This document shows positions 35,344 through 48,699 of a DNA stretch of 64,000 nt, piece after piece. Location: contig JAPTOF010000019.1 in NCBI GenBank assembly GCA_028554755.1, forward strand, positions 7,264,001 to 7,328,000. The letters run 5' to 3'. This stretch comes from Cordia subcordata (Eukaryota; Streptophyta; Magnoliopsida; Boraginales; Cordiaceae). The stretch's first letter is position 1. Each line of letters starts with the position of its first letter. A program made the translations under genes and the position numbers. The notes under the pieces are model-generated. The model ran no database searches. It had not been told where the DNA came from and was given only the letters and a program-made list of their open reading frames with translations.

Positions 35344-38300
35344 CTACACCTTGATAGGCTCATATTTCTCACCCACTGCACCACCCTTGTCCTTTTGAAA
35401 TTGGATATACCTCAGTGTACTTGAGAAGAAAGCATCTGCAGCGGGATCGGATGTTGAATTCTCACTGTGCATTTCGTTTGTGATTAATTCAATCAAGCTT
35501 TGGATTGAAGCCAGCGTAATTTGCAACACCCCCTTCTCATAGAAATAGAGATACCTGAGATTATATAAGCACAAGCCTTTTGAGACTCTAAATGGTTAGG
35601 ATGTAAAGTAAAATTCTAAAAGCAGGAAAGTCAGGAAATAAATTATGATTAGAAATTTAATTACTTGTTCAGTATTTCTATGAAGAGTACGACAGATCCA
35701 GTATTGCCTCGGGCTGCATTTGCCATTTGTTGGGCAGCATTTGCAATTCTTAGCGCACGCTTTAAGCAAAGCAAGACCCTGAATCAAAATTGGGGAAAAA
35801 AATAAAATTACAGGACCAATAAGCAGGAAAAAGAAAAACCCTAGGGGGAAAAAGCGGCAAAAAATAGCTAAATACAGAGAGAACTTATGCTTCACAATCT
35901 GCTCAGGAGAGTACGTGCCCATATGACGTATAAATCAACAAATATGAAAAGAATGTGCTATAAGTGCAATAATGAGCATGCCCACATTGCCTTTGATGTC
36001 AAATCCATGTAAATATACCTCTCCCCATCTTTAACGGCATCATGCTCATCAACCCAGAAGAGGTGTGAACATGCATAGACGGCCCTGCACTGATCAGGCT
36101 TCTTCAAAAGCTTCGCAGAATACTAAATCGAAAAAGGAACGGCATAACTGCCATATTAAGGATCAGGAATAACAGTGAAATCAATGATAAAGAAATGTGT
36201 AATGCAAAAACTATACCCCTGTGGCCTTGTGCGTCAAGGTATCTCTGTTTTCAACACCAAAGACATTCATCCTCTGGAGAGTCCCTATTATTAGGTGTAA
36301 TGCAGTCACTTGGGCTTTTGAATCCTATCACATCATCCAATTCATAGAAAGAAAGGAAATTAGCTGATCCTCCTTAGGTTTGAATCCTTTTCCGCCAAGA
36401 ATGGGAAAGATAAACTTAAATTGTACACAATTCAGAAACAACGATCAGGGTTATTACCGACACTTCTTCTTCGTACAATATATAAGCTTGGGTGAAAAAC
36501 TCGTAGGCTACAGGTTCAAGATCACATTCATTGGCAGCCTGAAAATAGTAAAATACAGATGCACCTTTAGAAAATTATAATTGCAGCATCCAGCATTCTA
36601 TGTGCGTCAAACCGGAAATTTTACATACCTCAGCACACTGCAAGTACAACCGTAGTGCCAGTTCAGGTACTGGAACACTTGACAGAGCCTCAATAATCTG
36701 GAACAAAAGAGGTAAATAAATACCAGATGCACTAAAAAATGAGTTATACAGTCCTCAGAAATGGCAGAGCCAGAGAAGGATGAGAGGGACAAAGAGCTAA
36801 TACAAAGTATAAGGTACAAGAGGAAAGAGAAGGGAGAAAATCAATAAGAAAAACAAGTTCAAGAGATCAATAATAAGAATTGCAGAGATAACACGAATCA
36901 CCAGTATCATTGATGATAATCAGCCTACAACTTGCAATAAATCTACTTACTGAACACCAATCGCACAGCAGATAACTGACAACAGCACATCTTGAGCAAA
37001 CATACCTGATTTAGCATCTGAAAGATTTTCTTTGGCGTAACAGATGGATCTTCTTCAGTAACATTCTCATCCTGACTTTGCAATCGCCTCACCAACTACA
37101 AATCGAAGTAAAAATAAAATCAGAAATGCATCAAAATGAGCTCACCACCAGTGCAGAATGAACGCCTCCCTGTCTCTTTGATGTAGAGAACTTACATTCA
37201 CTCAATCAACAGAAAATAAATACGGCATGGTCAATTCTTCAGTCCCAAAATTTTCTCCTTACTTGAAGGGGACAAAGAAAGAAAAGAAAAGCTCCAGAAG
37301 CATAGTTGTGCAAGTATCTTAATCTAAAAAGTAGTTATTGTGGTCACTGTTCTCCCAAAGATAAAATTGTTGACCTGGACCAAGTTTTGCAGACTGGGTG
37401 CTAATACGGCAGACATACAAGAGAAACAAGAAGTTTATGTCTTCCAATTTTAGTGTCTAGGATTGGATTATGTAGATCCTATGCCCCCCAAAACAATTAT
37501 CTGAACAAGGGGCCAACTGAAGTCCACATTATATCTGTAATTGGAAAATGAGATTTTAGGAGATCATTTATTTCAATTGATGTCTTGACTAGTCATTGTA
37601 ACATCACTGACGATATTCTAGTTTTGATGCGACAAATTCATACTCTAACTGCATCCTGGATTTTCTCAAAGCTTTATTATTGGGCACTCAAGTGTCTGAA
37701 CTAGGACACATCAACAAGAGCTAAAAGATTTAAAAACCAAGAAAGAGCCTTGAGATGCTACATTGATGTCCCCGTATATAATATATAAACACACAACATG
37801 TTTGTCTGTAACATACCAATAGACCATCACGAGCATGCTACAGTAGAATGTGACTTCCTTATTCAAATCATGGATGCTCTTCATCAGAGAAGAAGATTAC
37901 AGCAATAAACTACTCTTGGAATACATTCCAATAAAACATATGACCTTCTTAACCAAACTGTTTTCAAACTTCACTAAACAAGCAAAAATGGGAACATACC
38001 TTAAGAGAATTAAAGATAACAGAAGGAATAGTAAAGGGAAGCCTCTTTGTTCCTCCGGTTAAGACATGCTTCTTCACAGTGCAAATGATCTGAAATTATA
38101 AGTAAAATAAGGGTCAACATCTGGTAACAAGATCAAGAAATATTATGCTAAATACTGTGAACAAGAACAGCTTTATTGAGACACATAGAACAAAAAAGCG
38201 GGTGAACCAAGACTTCTCTCTTGCATGAGATAAGTGCAACAGAACAACTCAAGTTGAATAAATGTTAAGACAAAACATCCAAGGCAATATTACAGATAGC

Positions 38301-41300
38301 AACTTGCTTAGGTTCTGACAAATAAGTATACCTATATAATTTCTTTAGTCAAATTTAGTTTCAAGGAAAGAGAAAGATTAACCAGCTTAAGGTAGTTGGA
38401 GGTTGACAATACAAACTTGGCTGGAGTGGAAAGGGACTACAATCGACCCCTGGATAAAGTATTTATGAGCATTAAAATGGTGGAACAGAAGCGAAGAACT
38501 GATTCACACCAAACTTGTTGATCCAAAATAATCTGTCATTTTCCTTTGGATATCAACCAACCCTTGGGAAACGGAAAAGGTTCGTCAAAGACTGAAAATC
38601 TCTGATATTATGATTTTCCAAACAAACCTATCAAACATATTTACATAATGCAAAAACAATGGGAAGTACCTTAAACATCTCCTCCTGATCATCATTATAC
38701 AGCATTTGAATAAGCCTTGCAACAGAGTTCTGTTCCTCCTGGAAATCCTCCTCATCAAGCTGGAAATAGACAGATAGAGAACAGGTTAACAGCAATAGAG
38801 ACACCAACACAGGCAAATGATTGCTTGTTTGTAAAATAACTTAAACTCTAAATCTAGGGATAGAATAACTAGAATGCGACGAGCAATTTCAGTCTTTATA
38901 CCATAACATTCTTAATTACCTCTTCGTGAAGCTCTTCGTCTAGATCTCTTATTAGCCCCTTTATCAATTCAAAGAGTCCCTCAACCTGCAGAGACAAATA
39001 AATTCAGGTTAGGGAAAGCTAATTTCAAATAAAAGACCTAATGATAAACACAAATGTACCTTGTCAGCAGAAGAAATGCAGCTCTTGTTGCTCATAATAC
39101 TTTGAACTATGACATTGGCCATCTCTTTGTTCGTGGCATCATCTAGATATTCCATTACATGGGGATAATTCGAGAGCTTTAGTGCAGTATCGATATCCTT
39201 GTATTTTTGCAGTGGAGCACTTAGAAGTGCAACAATCTGTTTTGTTGCTTTCTTGTCTGTCAGCTTTCCCTTTCCAGAAAGTTTCTTAACACTAGCGCCC
39301 TGTACCAGGAAAAACAATCGTCCTCTGATATAAATAAGCAAAAAGGCAGCTTTACAATGAAAGGAAGTAGGTATCAAAACATAAAGATTGACAGCTGCCC
39401 CAGCAGTGCCATTTGCAACCTCAACCAAACAGATGTAGCATGAAACGTAATTTTCATAGGACACGCTATGTCAACCATTAAATGGTCAACAATAATATAA
39501 GGAATTCGATGAGGATTTTCCAAACTTCAGATTGTTTGTAGTACAAGAATAAAGAAGAAGTGAAGGGCAGTTGTCAAGCACGAATTTCAACTACAAAGCT
39601 TCCTTGGCCAATGTTCAAAATATGATTCTAAAGACAGCAGCAGATTGATGCAAATCTAAACAGATCATGTAGAGCACTTCAATAACAAAATTAGACATTC
39701 TTATCTGACATGCATTTAGCATAAAATCTCACTTATCACTCGTTGTAGAATGGTTGACTCAGGTTCATTAATCAACAAAAGAGTAATATTAACTGAATCT
39801 CCAATTTGGCTGTCTCTTTTCATCAAGTCTCAAATTTATTGAATGCACTAGAGAAGAAGGTATACAGAAAGGAATCTTTGAATTCTAAGACCAGTCACAG
39901 CTCTTTTTGGATGGGATAACTTTCATTTGGATTACCATGTTGATTTGACCAGCAACTATTCCAAGACTCAGAAATGCAAGTGTTAGATTAACTTGTTTCA
40001 GTTGGTGCTTGGAAGGAGATTTATTTCGTTCTGAAGAGCACCAGTACCAGAGATTACAATATTTACTCTTCCCAGTGGTGTTGGAGAGGGGATTCAACCC
40101 CAGCACAATTAAAGAACTAATTATATTCTGAATCCAGACAATGAAAATTGTAAATTTCTTTTAAGCCTGAAATAAATCTCAGTAACTGCCATTTAAAGGA
40201 ACCACATACCAATATTTGATCCACATAATCAAGCCGATCAGGATGGACGTGAAGAGTAAACTTCAAAAGAGATGAATACAACGTTACAACTCCAGCGACA
40301 GGCATTTCATCCTGTGCTTCTATCACCTACATTATTAGACAAACATCGCATTATAAATTAACTAACAACATTTGTTATGTGCAAATGACAGGTTATTATC
40401 ATAAAACAATAGGCCAAATAGTTTATGAAGCCTGCCAAAAAAAGGAAAGGAAGTGCAAGAATAATAGAGGTGATTCACCAAAGGAGTTTGTAAATACAAA
40501 AAGAGAAAATCAGATAAGGTGGGAAAACACTGAATTACTGGGAATGAAGAACCATTTAGTATCATCAACTTTTGCCACAATGGAAACAGAAGAGGATGCA
40601 CCCAAATGTAAGATACTTTAGAAAGTAATATTGTGTTGAATTAAACTAAGCAAAGCCTTTCCAATTTGATCCAACTTCTTGCTGTTAAGCCACTGTTTGT
40701 TTCATCTCTTTGCATTTCTAAGTCTTTCCACAACACAGGGAAATTAGGCAGCAGAAGTTGACTGGTGTAGGAGAAACTCTTAATTTGGTGTAGGTGGTGG
40801 TGATTTCTTTTGGTTTTTGTGTGTGGTGGGGGGGGGGGGGGTTTCGGTTTGGGGGGGGGGGGTGTGAGTCGGAAGAGAATTGTATGAATGTTAAAGCCAG
40901 GACAAGGAGTCCCTAAAAATACAACAATGAAGCAAACTACAAAATATCATTCCTTTTACAAGGTCAGATGACATCATTAAAGAAGCCTTTCTTTCAAAAT
41001 TATCTGTCAACTACATCTACCAGAAGCAACAACAACAACAATGAATTGGGGAAAGTTTTAAACCATATATTCTTATGGAAGTTAAACAGACTAACCTTGC
41101 CTATGGCATTATTCAGTTTTGCAAAAGCCTCAACTTGAAAGAATTGTGGTAAAACCTGAAGCAAGTAATTGAGCAATAATTATATAAAAATCTGATTGCT
41201 CAAGGAAATTATCAAAAGGAAAAGCTAGCAGAAATGGATTTGAGTAAATGTTAAGAATTAATTACTTCAGCACTTGAAGCAGCATAATTGGAGAGCCTTT

Positions 41301-44300
41301 CCATCAGCCTCGAAAGCACTGTCTTAATGTCAACAGTTGGCTGAGAATCACCCAAAAAAAACAAAAAACTTAAAGATGAGAACAGTACTTTGCACCTACA
41401 TTATCATCTAAACTCTGCCTCTGGAGGACTTCGATACTTCCATTAACTGGAAGGCTAAAATGGCCATAATCAAGAAATTCATGACAAAATAATGGCAACG
41501 GTGGCAAGCCTCAACATCTTTGCGGTTGATAGCAGTCAAACTCAACAAATATGCTATTGTTCCTTTTACAGACATTTCAACTTATAAGGTGTTTGGCTTT
41601 GCTTATTTGGTGCTGATAAGCACCCAAACAGTAAAAAGCATGTGTCTGGATGCTTTTTCCTAGGTGCTTACAAGCACCTGAAATAAGCAAAGCCAAAAAC
41701 CCTCTTAGACTGGCTAATATTTCTCTTCTCAACGTAATATGCTTTACAAGGAATTACAATAATAATTATGGAGGTCACCAGGAAGTAAGTATAAACTACC
41801 TGAAGCTGGGGACAAGCACCCAATAATGTTTCAAGTGTCTGCAAGTGATATTCATCAGGAAAAACTTGAATAATACAATCCATCAAATAGCACTGTGCCA
41901 GCTCATCCTTACAGTTGACAACCTTCATCAACAATGAGAGACACAACTATAAGCACTTGCTTTTGTTGGGCACATCAAAAACAAATTCAAAAGGTAAACA
42001 ACTGGATCACCTGCTCCAAGACTCTAGGAAGCACAGTTTCCCTGTACAAATCAAGGTCAACACCTTCTATCTGACCGAGAACGTGCAGGTTCTTCCCCAC
42101 CTAATGAAACAATGAAATGACAATCCTTGCATGAGTGTGAAATTCCGGAGCCGTAACTACTAATGTTGGACAAGTACAGGTTACTGATTGATACAAGATC
42201 TCGGAGCTCGCTCCTTTCCTTCTCCCGCTTTTCCTTTTCCCGAGCAGGTCCCTGCAGACCAGAAAGCCCGATTGCAAGCCTCAACTCATGATCAGCAAAG
42301 ACTATGAATCATTCACAAGCACTAAAACACCTGCATGACCACAAATCATGCCCTCATGATTTACTTTTTACCTTCGTGACCTGCAGGCATTCCAGTAACC
42401 TGCATGTCTAGCATGAGAGCAGGTAACATAGTTAACAGATGTTCAACCAACCTGATGCTGCATCCGAACCCAGAGCTTGTTCATTTCTGTGAAATTTTGC
42501 AGTACAAATTCGACAGCATCCATGACAGTGTTCTCATCTCTGCAAGATTAAAGTAATTAATCAGGCAGTCAGGTCCAGCCCCAATGAATAAACTAACCTG
42601 AGGTGAACAAATTGTAGAGCTAACAAGTATTGACAACAGCTAACTGCAAAAGATTCATGGTATGAACATATACATGGGGGTGGAATGGTGGGGTAATTTA
42701 ATACCATATTGATGACAATTATAGCTCATGGTGGTGAATTATCATTAACAATACGCTGAAACTCCTTTGGACAGTAAGTATTGACTTGCATCTCGGAGAA
42801 GAATAAGAAGTAATGATCAAAAGTTGGTGGAAATAAAACAATAGTAAATTAAGTCTGGCTATTATTGCTAGCCCACTTAATCACACTAGCAACTTCTCAT
42901 ACCAAAGATATACAATTTTGGAGGTATTTGAAACACGAACTGTCACGTTCATTAACCCCTTATGGCTACAACTTTCAACCTAAGTTTAGAATGAAGCAAA
43001 TAATTAGCTTCATCTTCTTACCCTTCATACTCAGAGCCAATATCAGGAAGCTTGTCCCTACTGACTTGGGAAAGATAACTTCTCAAAAAAAGCCCACGTA
43101 AAGGATGCTGTATACCACGGCACATTTCTACAAGATCTTTGAGAATATCCTTTGCAGGAGCTTCCTTGGATTTGATATATACAGACCCCACTGTACAAAG
43201 CAGATACCTGAGGAACAGATAGCATATATGAGAATCAATGCACATATAGGTTGAGTATGTTTCTTTTGAACATTAAAAGTGAAGTATGTAAAACTTATGC
43301 ATATTAATCTAATCAATCTGGCTCCAGGCTGAAATCAGTCTCTCAATCTTACAAAGCAAAGTCGAGGATACAGATCATAAGCCTTGCAGTCTAATTACTT
43401 TTAGACAAGTCAAGAACGTGTTGGACAATCAATCCCACTGTGGAACCTAATTCATCTTCCATTCAGTCCATGTGATCTTATACCCATGCTTACCAAGCTC
43501 ACATGTCTTTTGAGGTGGTACTGGATTAGTTTCTGTGAGAGGCTCAAATCATGGACTTGGAGAAACTATTGTTCAAACTTCAATCACAAACACCCACCCA
43601 CCCCCCCCCCCCAAAAAAAAAAAGAAAAAGAAAACTCGAAAGGACAAGAGATAAATCTCGACACAACCTTGTTGTTAGCCATTTCTTCTGTCAAATGATA
43701 ACCTACGCACTTCAAGTATTAACTTATGATCATTAGTCATGTCAAACTCCTTTCTCAGCAGACTTTACAGATTCCACAAAGCTTTGTTTTAGTATCTTGT
43801 ATCAACAGCGACACAGACACAGCGTATATCATCTTTCTTCTTTCCATTCTATTCAGGGCTTAACATTTTGATCAGAACACTCAGAAGGGGTCCAAATAGA
43901 CCAGCGGGTACCATTTCTTCCTTCCCAGCTTGTTAATGACAATTATTGTGGTAATTATAACCGGCAAAACACGTTCAAGAAATAGATTCAGTGAAATTCA
44001 AACTCACAGTCTAGGCAATATATTGCCGGCATGCTGCACGAGCTCGTATAACTCAACCACGGAGCAACCACGCTTTGTCTCCTCTTTGAAGAAGATCTCC
44101 AACTTCCTCAATTCATCAAAAGCACGCATATCTAACATAAAATCCAATCCAATCACGAAAATGTTCGTATTATTAAGTATAACACAAATTTTAAAAGACA
44201 ATTAAGCAGCAAAAGAGCAAGATCGGACAGAAAATCCCAAAAGAAAAATCCTCACATAGTTCGTAATATTTTTGAGGCGATAACCTCGATGTTCGAAGCT

Positions 44301-44566
44301 CCGATAGCATCTGAGCCGAGTATTTCAACGCATCCTTCAGATTATTCGAGTCCTAATTCAAATTTGATCAAATTCAAGCACAATTAGGGTTTTTGCGATT
44401 CACATAATTTATATACACATAATTTGTATGTATAGCTAGATTAGATTGTAGGCATAAGTGAAGGTGAAATTACCAGAGCACGGTGCATGTAGAAGGCGTT
44501 CTGTTGAAGGCCGGTGATGCCGGCGGCGAGCCATTTCTCTTGGTCATCGACGCCGTCGGGGATCAT
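35344..44566 (-). CDS. VPS35: VPS35, retromer core subunit
   Basis: Twenty-two exons rebuild to 790 residues: 44474-44566, 44256-44352, 44008-44131, 43022-43207, 42452-42539, 42195-42251, 42011-42100, 41800-41922, 41266-41340, 41096-41155, 40210-40326, 39060-39299, 38920-38985, 38670-38759, 38000-38089, 37006-37095, 36629-36697, 36458-36538, 36217-36324, 36019-36122, 35665-35778, 35344-35554. Arabidopsis VPS35 isoforms are about 790. VPS35 is the alpha-solenoid of retromer, which with VPS26 and VPS29 recycles vacuolar sorting receptors from endosomes. Visible are the conserved PRLYLL motif at 103-108 (VPS26 contact), the helical repeats, a Lys/Glu-rich stretch [16 protein letters not shown] near 205, and the acidic [19 protein letters not shown]. 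No truncation is seen. Intron 8 holds a small MITE and intron 10 long G-runs. Confidence 0.97.
40828..40862. repeat. Paired G-runs in VPS35 intron 10
   Basis: Fourteen Gs (40828-40841), TTTCGGTTT, then twelve Gs (40851-40862) on the + strand, so the VPS35 transcript carries C-runs. The arrangement closely parallels the G-runs upstream of APX. Confidence 0.85.
41587..41704. mobile_element. Small MITE with ~20-bp terminal inverted repeats in VPS35 intron 8
   Basis: Left end GTTTGGCTTTGCTTATTT is mirrored at the right end by AAATAAGCAAAGCCAAAAAC. Inner GGTGCT ... AGCACC blocks extend the inverted repeat. About 118 bp, non-coding. The same family occurs at 60842-60959. Confidence 0.75.
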
Positions 44567-46878
44567 TGTTTCTCTCGCTTGGCTTTTCCTTTTTTTTTTT
44601 TTAATTTCTCTTATAATTGTGGTAATTATTGCAATTTTAATTGAGTGTTTGGGTTTAGCTTTGACTTGCTTTTTTCACTCTTTACTGGGGAAAAGAAACA
44701 AATGGATCGCCGAGGAGAGCAACTGCTAGTTGCAAATTTTAATGTGTGTTGGATTGAGATTCATTCATGTTTAGTGCGTAGGAAGTATTCGTTGTCAAAT
44801 ACCGGAAATTACACTTACCTCCCCTTGTTTTTGGCTTTTTTTTTTGGGAACCTTCTAACATTTGTTTTCTTTTTTTGAGGTCCAAGCACGTTTTTTGATA
44901 TTTGAATTTTTTTTTTTTACGGGTAAATATTTTCGAAAGAGGTGCTTGTTAAATATTTATTTTCCAAATTTTATATAAGATTTGACATTTATATAATTTA
45001 CCGCGCTTGTATTTGTGTATAGCTTATGGCACTTCTATTTCTTAATTGCAGTTAGCTACCAGCTCATGCTATCTATTAACATCGTTAATATTTCATAAAT
45101 TCGATATTGAAGGAATTATTCTCAAATTAGCTTATGTTGGTATTTCAATTTACATAATAATAATTGCAAGTTAAGCATTCTTATTATATTTAATACTTTC
45201 TTCTTATCAAACACTTTTATATTTAAGACTAATCTATTTCAAAATAGAGCATAAACCCTTGTGCTTTCGAAAAAAAAGAAGTTACTAATAGGCAATTTGT
45301 AAAAAAGATCCCAATATAACATCGAGACCTTTTAGGTAGAATATATATTTAGTATTAGAACAAAAACTCTAAGGATCAAAGCACGTTGCTATCACTTTAT
45401 CTCTATGCTTTTTATCATTTAATTTATTCGAACTTGTGTCTTTTGTTCATTTATCTCGAGACGATTAGAAATCACGAAGAATATAAAAAAAATTCCCTTT
45501 GGAACTTGAGTTCACTTCTCTTTTCCTTATGTCATTTTCCTTTTCTTTTTCTTTTATCAAGAAAGTTAAGTAACTGAAAAATAATTAAGGACGTTGATTG
45601 TTCTAAAGCATGAAATTCTAGAGAAGAGAGTGTGAAATGTGAAGTTTTCTCATTTAGAGTCTGTTTGGCTCTGCTTATTTTGTAATTTATGAGCCCTGGC
45701 TCGTTTAGATTAACTTTTTTCAAAAGTAATTTTTTTAACACTTTTAAAAAAATAGTTTTTTAAAAGAAGAAAATTCTGACTTCTTTAAAAACTGTATTTT
45801 AGTTTTTTTTTTCAAAGTTTTAATTTTTTTTAAAGCTAAATCAAATAGTTATTACAAATTTAATGTAGCTTTTTTAAGAAAAAAAGTGTTTTTTTTTCCT
45901 TAAAAAAAAGCCAATCAAACATAGGCCCTTAGTCGAGCAAGGTTAAACGATGCAACTTAACGAGTAAAATATCCATTAAAAAATATTTAATAAATAATAC
46001 AATAAATAGTGCTTTACTTCTATAATTTTCTATAAATCTACATTATTCTCTTATAATTCTAAAATGGATGCAAATTTTCAATACTTTAAAAGATATATTT
46101 ATGCAATATATTCGAGTATAAAAGAATAACATAAATTCTATAATAAACCACAAAGAAATAGAATACCATTTACCCTCAATAATAAGCCTTACGTCGAGAG
46201 TTCGAATATGCGTAGAGAAACATCTAATTTTTCTTTATTCAGAAGAAAGCTAGTCTAAATTGCCAAGTGTAATCTTTATATTAAATTCTTGGGCCACAAG
46301 TGAATTGGTAAAAAAGGAATGTACAAGCTATTGATCATTTACTGCACTACAAAGATTCGATCACACAGGAGAAGACAGAAACTACCTTATCACAAAGAAG
46401 GCATAGTGAGAAACACACCACGTGTGTTGCTACTCGTATATACTCCAATATACACCACCTTCCATTTAAGGCTGCATAACTGATCAACTAGTAACGATTT
46501 CTATGAGACCGGTTGGTTCAAAGATCAGTAGATGATTCACTGCTTTGATTAGTCTAATCTACTAGTCGACCAACAAGTCCAGAGATGATCACTACCTCGA
46601 CGGATTTGGTCGACTAGTTATTCTTTCATTGTCCATTATGCCCTCAAAATAATTGAAAAACTCAACTACTAAAATACAAGGTTAAATAATCAAGGTGAAC
46701 TTTTAACAAAAACTATATTATTGAAAACTGTACAACTCAACAGCTAAAATCTTACACTTATCACTAGACCAAACAGACCCTATCTTCTACCAAAGCCTAT
46801 ATTATAGAACAACTATTTCTATCTTACATATTTGGATTTCTTGGTAACATTATATATCATACATCTAGTTTTACAAAT
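44567..46878. other. Spacer between VPS35 and the HIPP gene
   Basis: Contains the VPS35 promoter side (44567 onward) and the 3' end of the HIPP gene, with no coding region. It includes a half copy of the small MITE (45654-45693, TAGAGTCTGTTTGGCTCTGC) abutting an AT-rich MITE copy (45694-45929). The other open frames, such as 44645-44878, lack coding character. Confidence 0.5.
45694..45929. mobile_element. Copy of the AT-rich MITE family (copy h)
   Basis: Starts CCTGGCTCGTTTAGATTAAC and ends AAAAGCCAATCAAACATAGGCCC. The interior has TTTTTTAAAAGAAGAAAATTC and AAAGTTTTAATTTTTTTTAAAGC-like blocks common to the family. It abuts a half copy of the other MITE family, consistent with insertion into it. 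Confidence 0.6.
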
Positions 46879-48237
46879 TTACATAACAGAACAGGCGTTA
46901 GGATTCTCATCACTAAACGCGGAGTAGTAATTGACCTCAGTAGAGCTAGCACGAGCCAAGCTAGCAACCTGAGGATTCTGATCAGGGTTCCGGACGTAAC
47001 CGGCCGGGGCCTTCTTATCGTACGCCCCGGGTGCGTAAGGGTGTTCGACGGTGTCGTACGGCACGTACGGCCAGAACTGTGCTACCTTCCCCGTGCGGTG
47101 CCTCAAGCGATGCAACACCTTATCAGGGTCCACATATCCCTGCACAGTCAGCTTGTGCTTCTTTGGATCCACCTCTACATTCGTCACCCGCTTCATGCCT
47201 TCAACTGATTTTCTCACTCTTCTCTCGCAGCCTTCGCAGTCCATCTTCACCCTGATCTCCACCGTCTGATGCCATTAGAAAATGAATCGTAATTAGACTT
47301 TCTTACAATCATATTACAGCAGAAAGCGAGATAACAAATGTTTGAGTCATGATTCATTTCGGTATATACAAGTCTCAATTAAAAAAAAATCATCTAGGTC
47401 TCACTGTCATCCATTTACAAAATTACTTTCAAGGTTTGTATCAATACATACGTCTTAAGAACAGATGAACTAATAGTTTAAGCTTTCTTATACCATCATG
47501 TAAAAGAAAAAGAAGGAAAAAGTAAAGAAAAGAGAACAAGCAACTAGATATATAGTATCAATTAATATAACCCATACTAACCCACTAAAGCTGAAATAAC
47601 TATAACTCCAGAGTTGGAAATTGAACAAGCCGGGCATGCTCGCAAGCTATCCAGGATTTTCAATTAATCACATCCATAGAGAGAACCATAGAGAGATCAA
47701 TAAGTGCGCTGATTAACTTGTTAATTTTGATTTGTATTTTTCGATTAGGTACCATTACTTGCATGATCCTCCGGATGAGCTAAAGAGAGTTTTCGAAGAA
47801 GACTATAGAAGGGCTTCAGCCCTATAGTTAGCTCGTTTGTCAGCAGCTTTGCTTCCATTAGAAGGAAACAGAAAAAGAAAATGAACAAGCCAACCATTTA
47901 TAATAACTTAGTCAAGGAAAATTTAATCGTATACACAGTCTTATCTTTCATTTTTTAAACTTTTTCAAACTCATAAATTTGAAGTAAAATTTTTTCCAAG
48001 AGTGCTCATAAATATACACACATACATATATACATATATACCTATATAGGTATGTATATACATGTATAGATATATAGATATATTGTATACACTAACTAGT
48101 GAATTTAGGGGAAAAAAAACAAATTGGCATATATATAAAATATGTACCTGGAATTGCCTCTTTCTTAATTTCTTGAGCTTCTTACTATCACTTCGATGCC
48201 AGTCGATGAGGTCAGAAAAGCGGTCGAGAACACCCAT
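46879..48237 (-). CDS. Heavy metal-associated isoprenylated plant protein (HIPP20-27 type)
   Basis: Two exons, 48148-48237 and 46879-47265, encode 158 residues. The N-terminal exon (MGVLDRFSDLIDWHRSDSKK and a basic stretch) is the usual short lead of the HIPP26-like group. An HMA domain covers about 31-93 with the metal-binding motif MDCEGC (Cys40, Cys43). The C-terminus is CSVM, a CaaX box for farnesylation that directs the protein to membranes. The family binds copper, zinc or cadmium and takes part in metal tolerance and stress responses; the particular metal is not readable from sequence. The single 882-bp intron sits just before the HMA domain, as in relatives. Met34 (46879-47262 frame) is not the start: exon 1 supplies the conserved leader. 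Confidence 0.93.
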
Positions 48238-48343
48238 GGCAGCAACAAGAAGCTGTTTCTGAGTTCTATTATCTATATTAATTAATGGCTTGCTAGACGA
48301 ATTTTGCTGGTCGAGACTTGAGAATTTGGGACAGAGGCGGTAG

Positions 48344-48376
48344 TATATATAGAGAGACGTAGAACACGGTACGTGG
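48344..48376 (-). promoter_or_regulatory. Probable core promoter of the HIPP gene
   Basis: On the - strand a TATATATA box lies at 48351-48344, about 107 bp before the start codon. A CCACGT (ACGT-core, G-box/ABRE-like) motif lies about 20 bp further upstream at 48371-48376. Spacing suits a TATA box. The ACGT motif is short, and its role in stress or ABA response is inference. Confidence 0.45.
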
Positions 48377-48466
48377 AGCTTTTACGGCGGCGCAACTGGA
48401 GCTAGCTGTTTTGCCACCTGGCACTTTTACTCGGTCCAATCTGTCATCATGGCCTCATTTGCTAGT

Positions 48467-48695
48467 AAACTCAATCAAAACCTTGTTCATGGGATGTTAA
48501 AAATGACGTGTAACGTGGGTTTGAATCTAATTTTTATTTTAAGGTGAGTATTTTTGACGTAATTAGTGCATTGTGTACAGGATGTGTGCACCTGATATTT
48601 GCCACAGTTGGTGGTCGGGCTCTGTTAAGTTTATCGATAGTCGAACTCTACCAACTGAATTTCGTTTGTGGCAAAAAACTTAATCAAAGCCTTGT
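48467..48695 (+). mobile_element. SINE with 20-bp target duplication
   Basis: The body (about 48487-48675) is flanked by AAACTCAATCAAAACCTTGT (48467-48486) and AAACTTAATCAAAGCCTTGT (48676-48695), 20 bp with two mismatches. It carries GGGTTTGAATC near its 5' end, resembling a pol III B box, and a 3' half (GGTGGTCGGGCTCTG, TCGATAGTCGAACTCTACC, TTTGTGGCAAA) matching the copies at 27166 and 60600. The usual A-box head is not clear, so it may be 5' shortened. Confidence 0.75.
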
Positions 48696-48699
48696 CAAT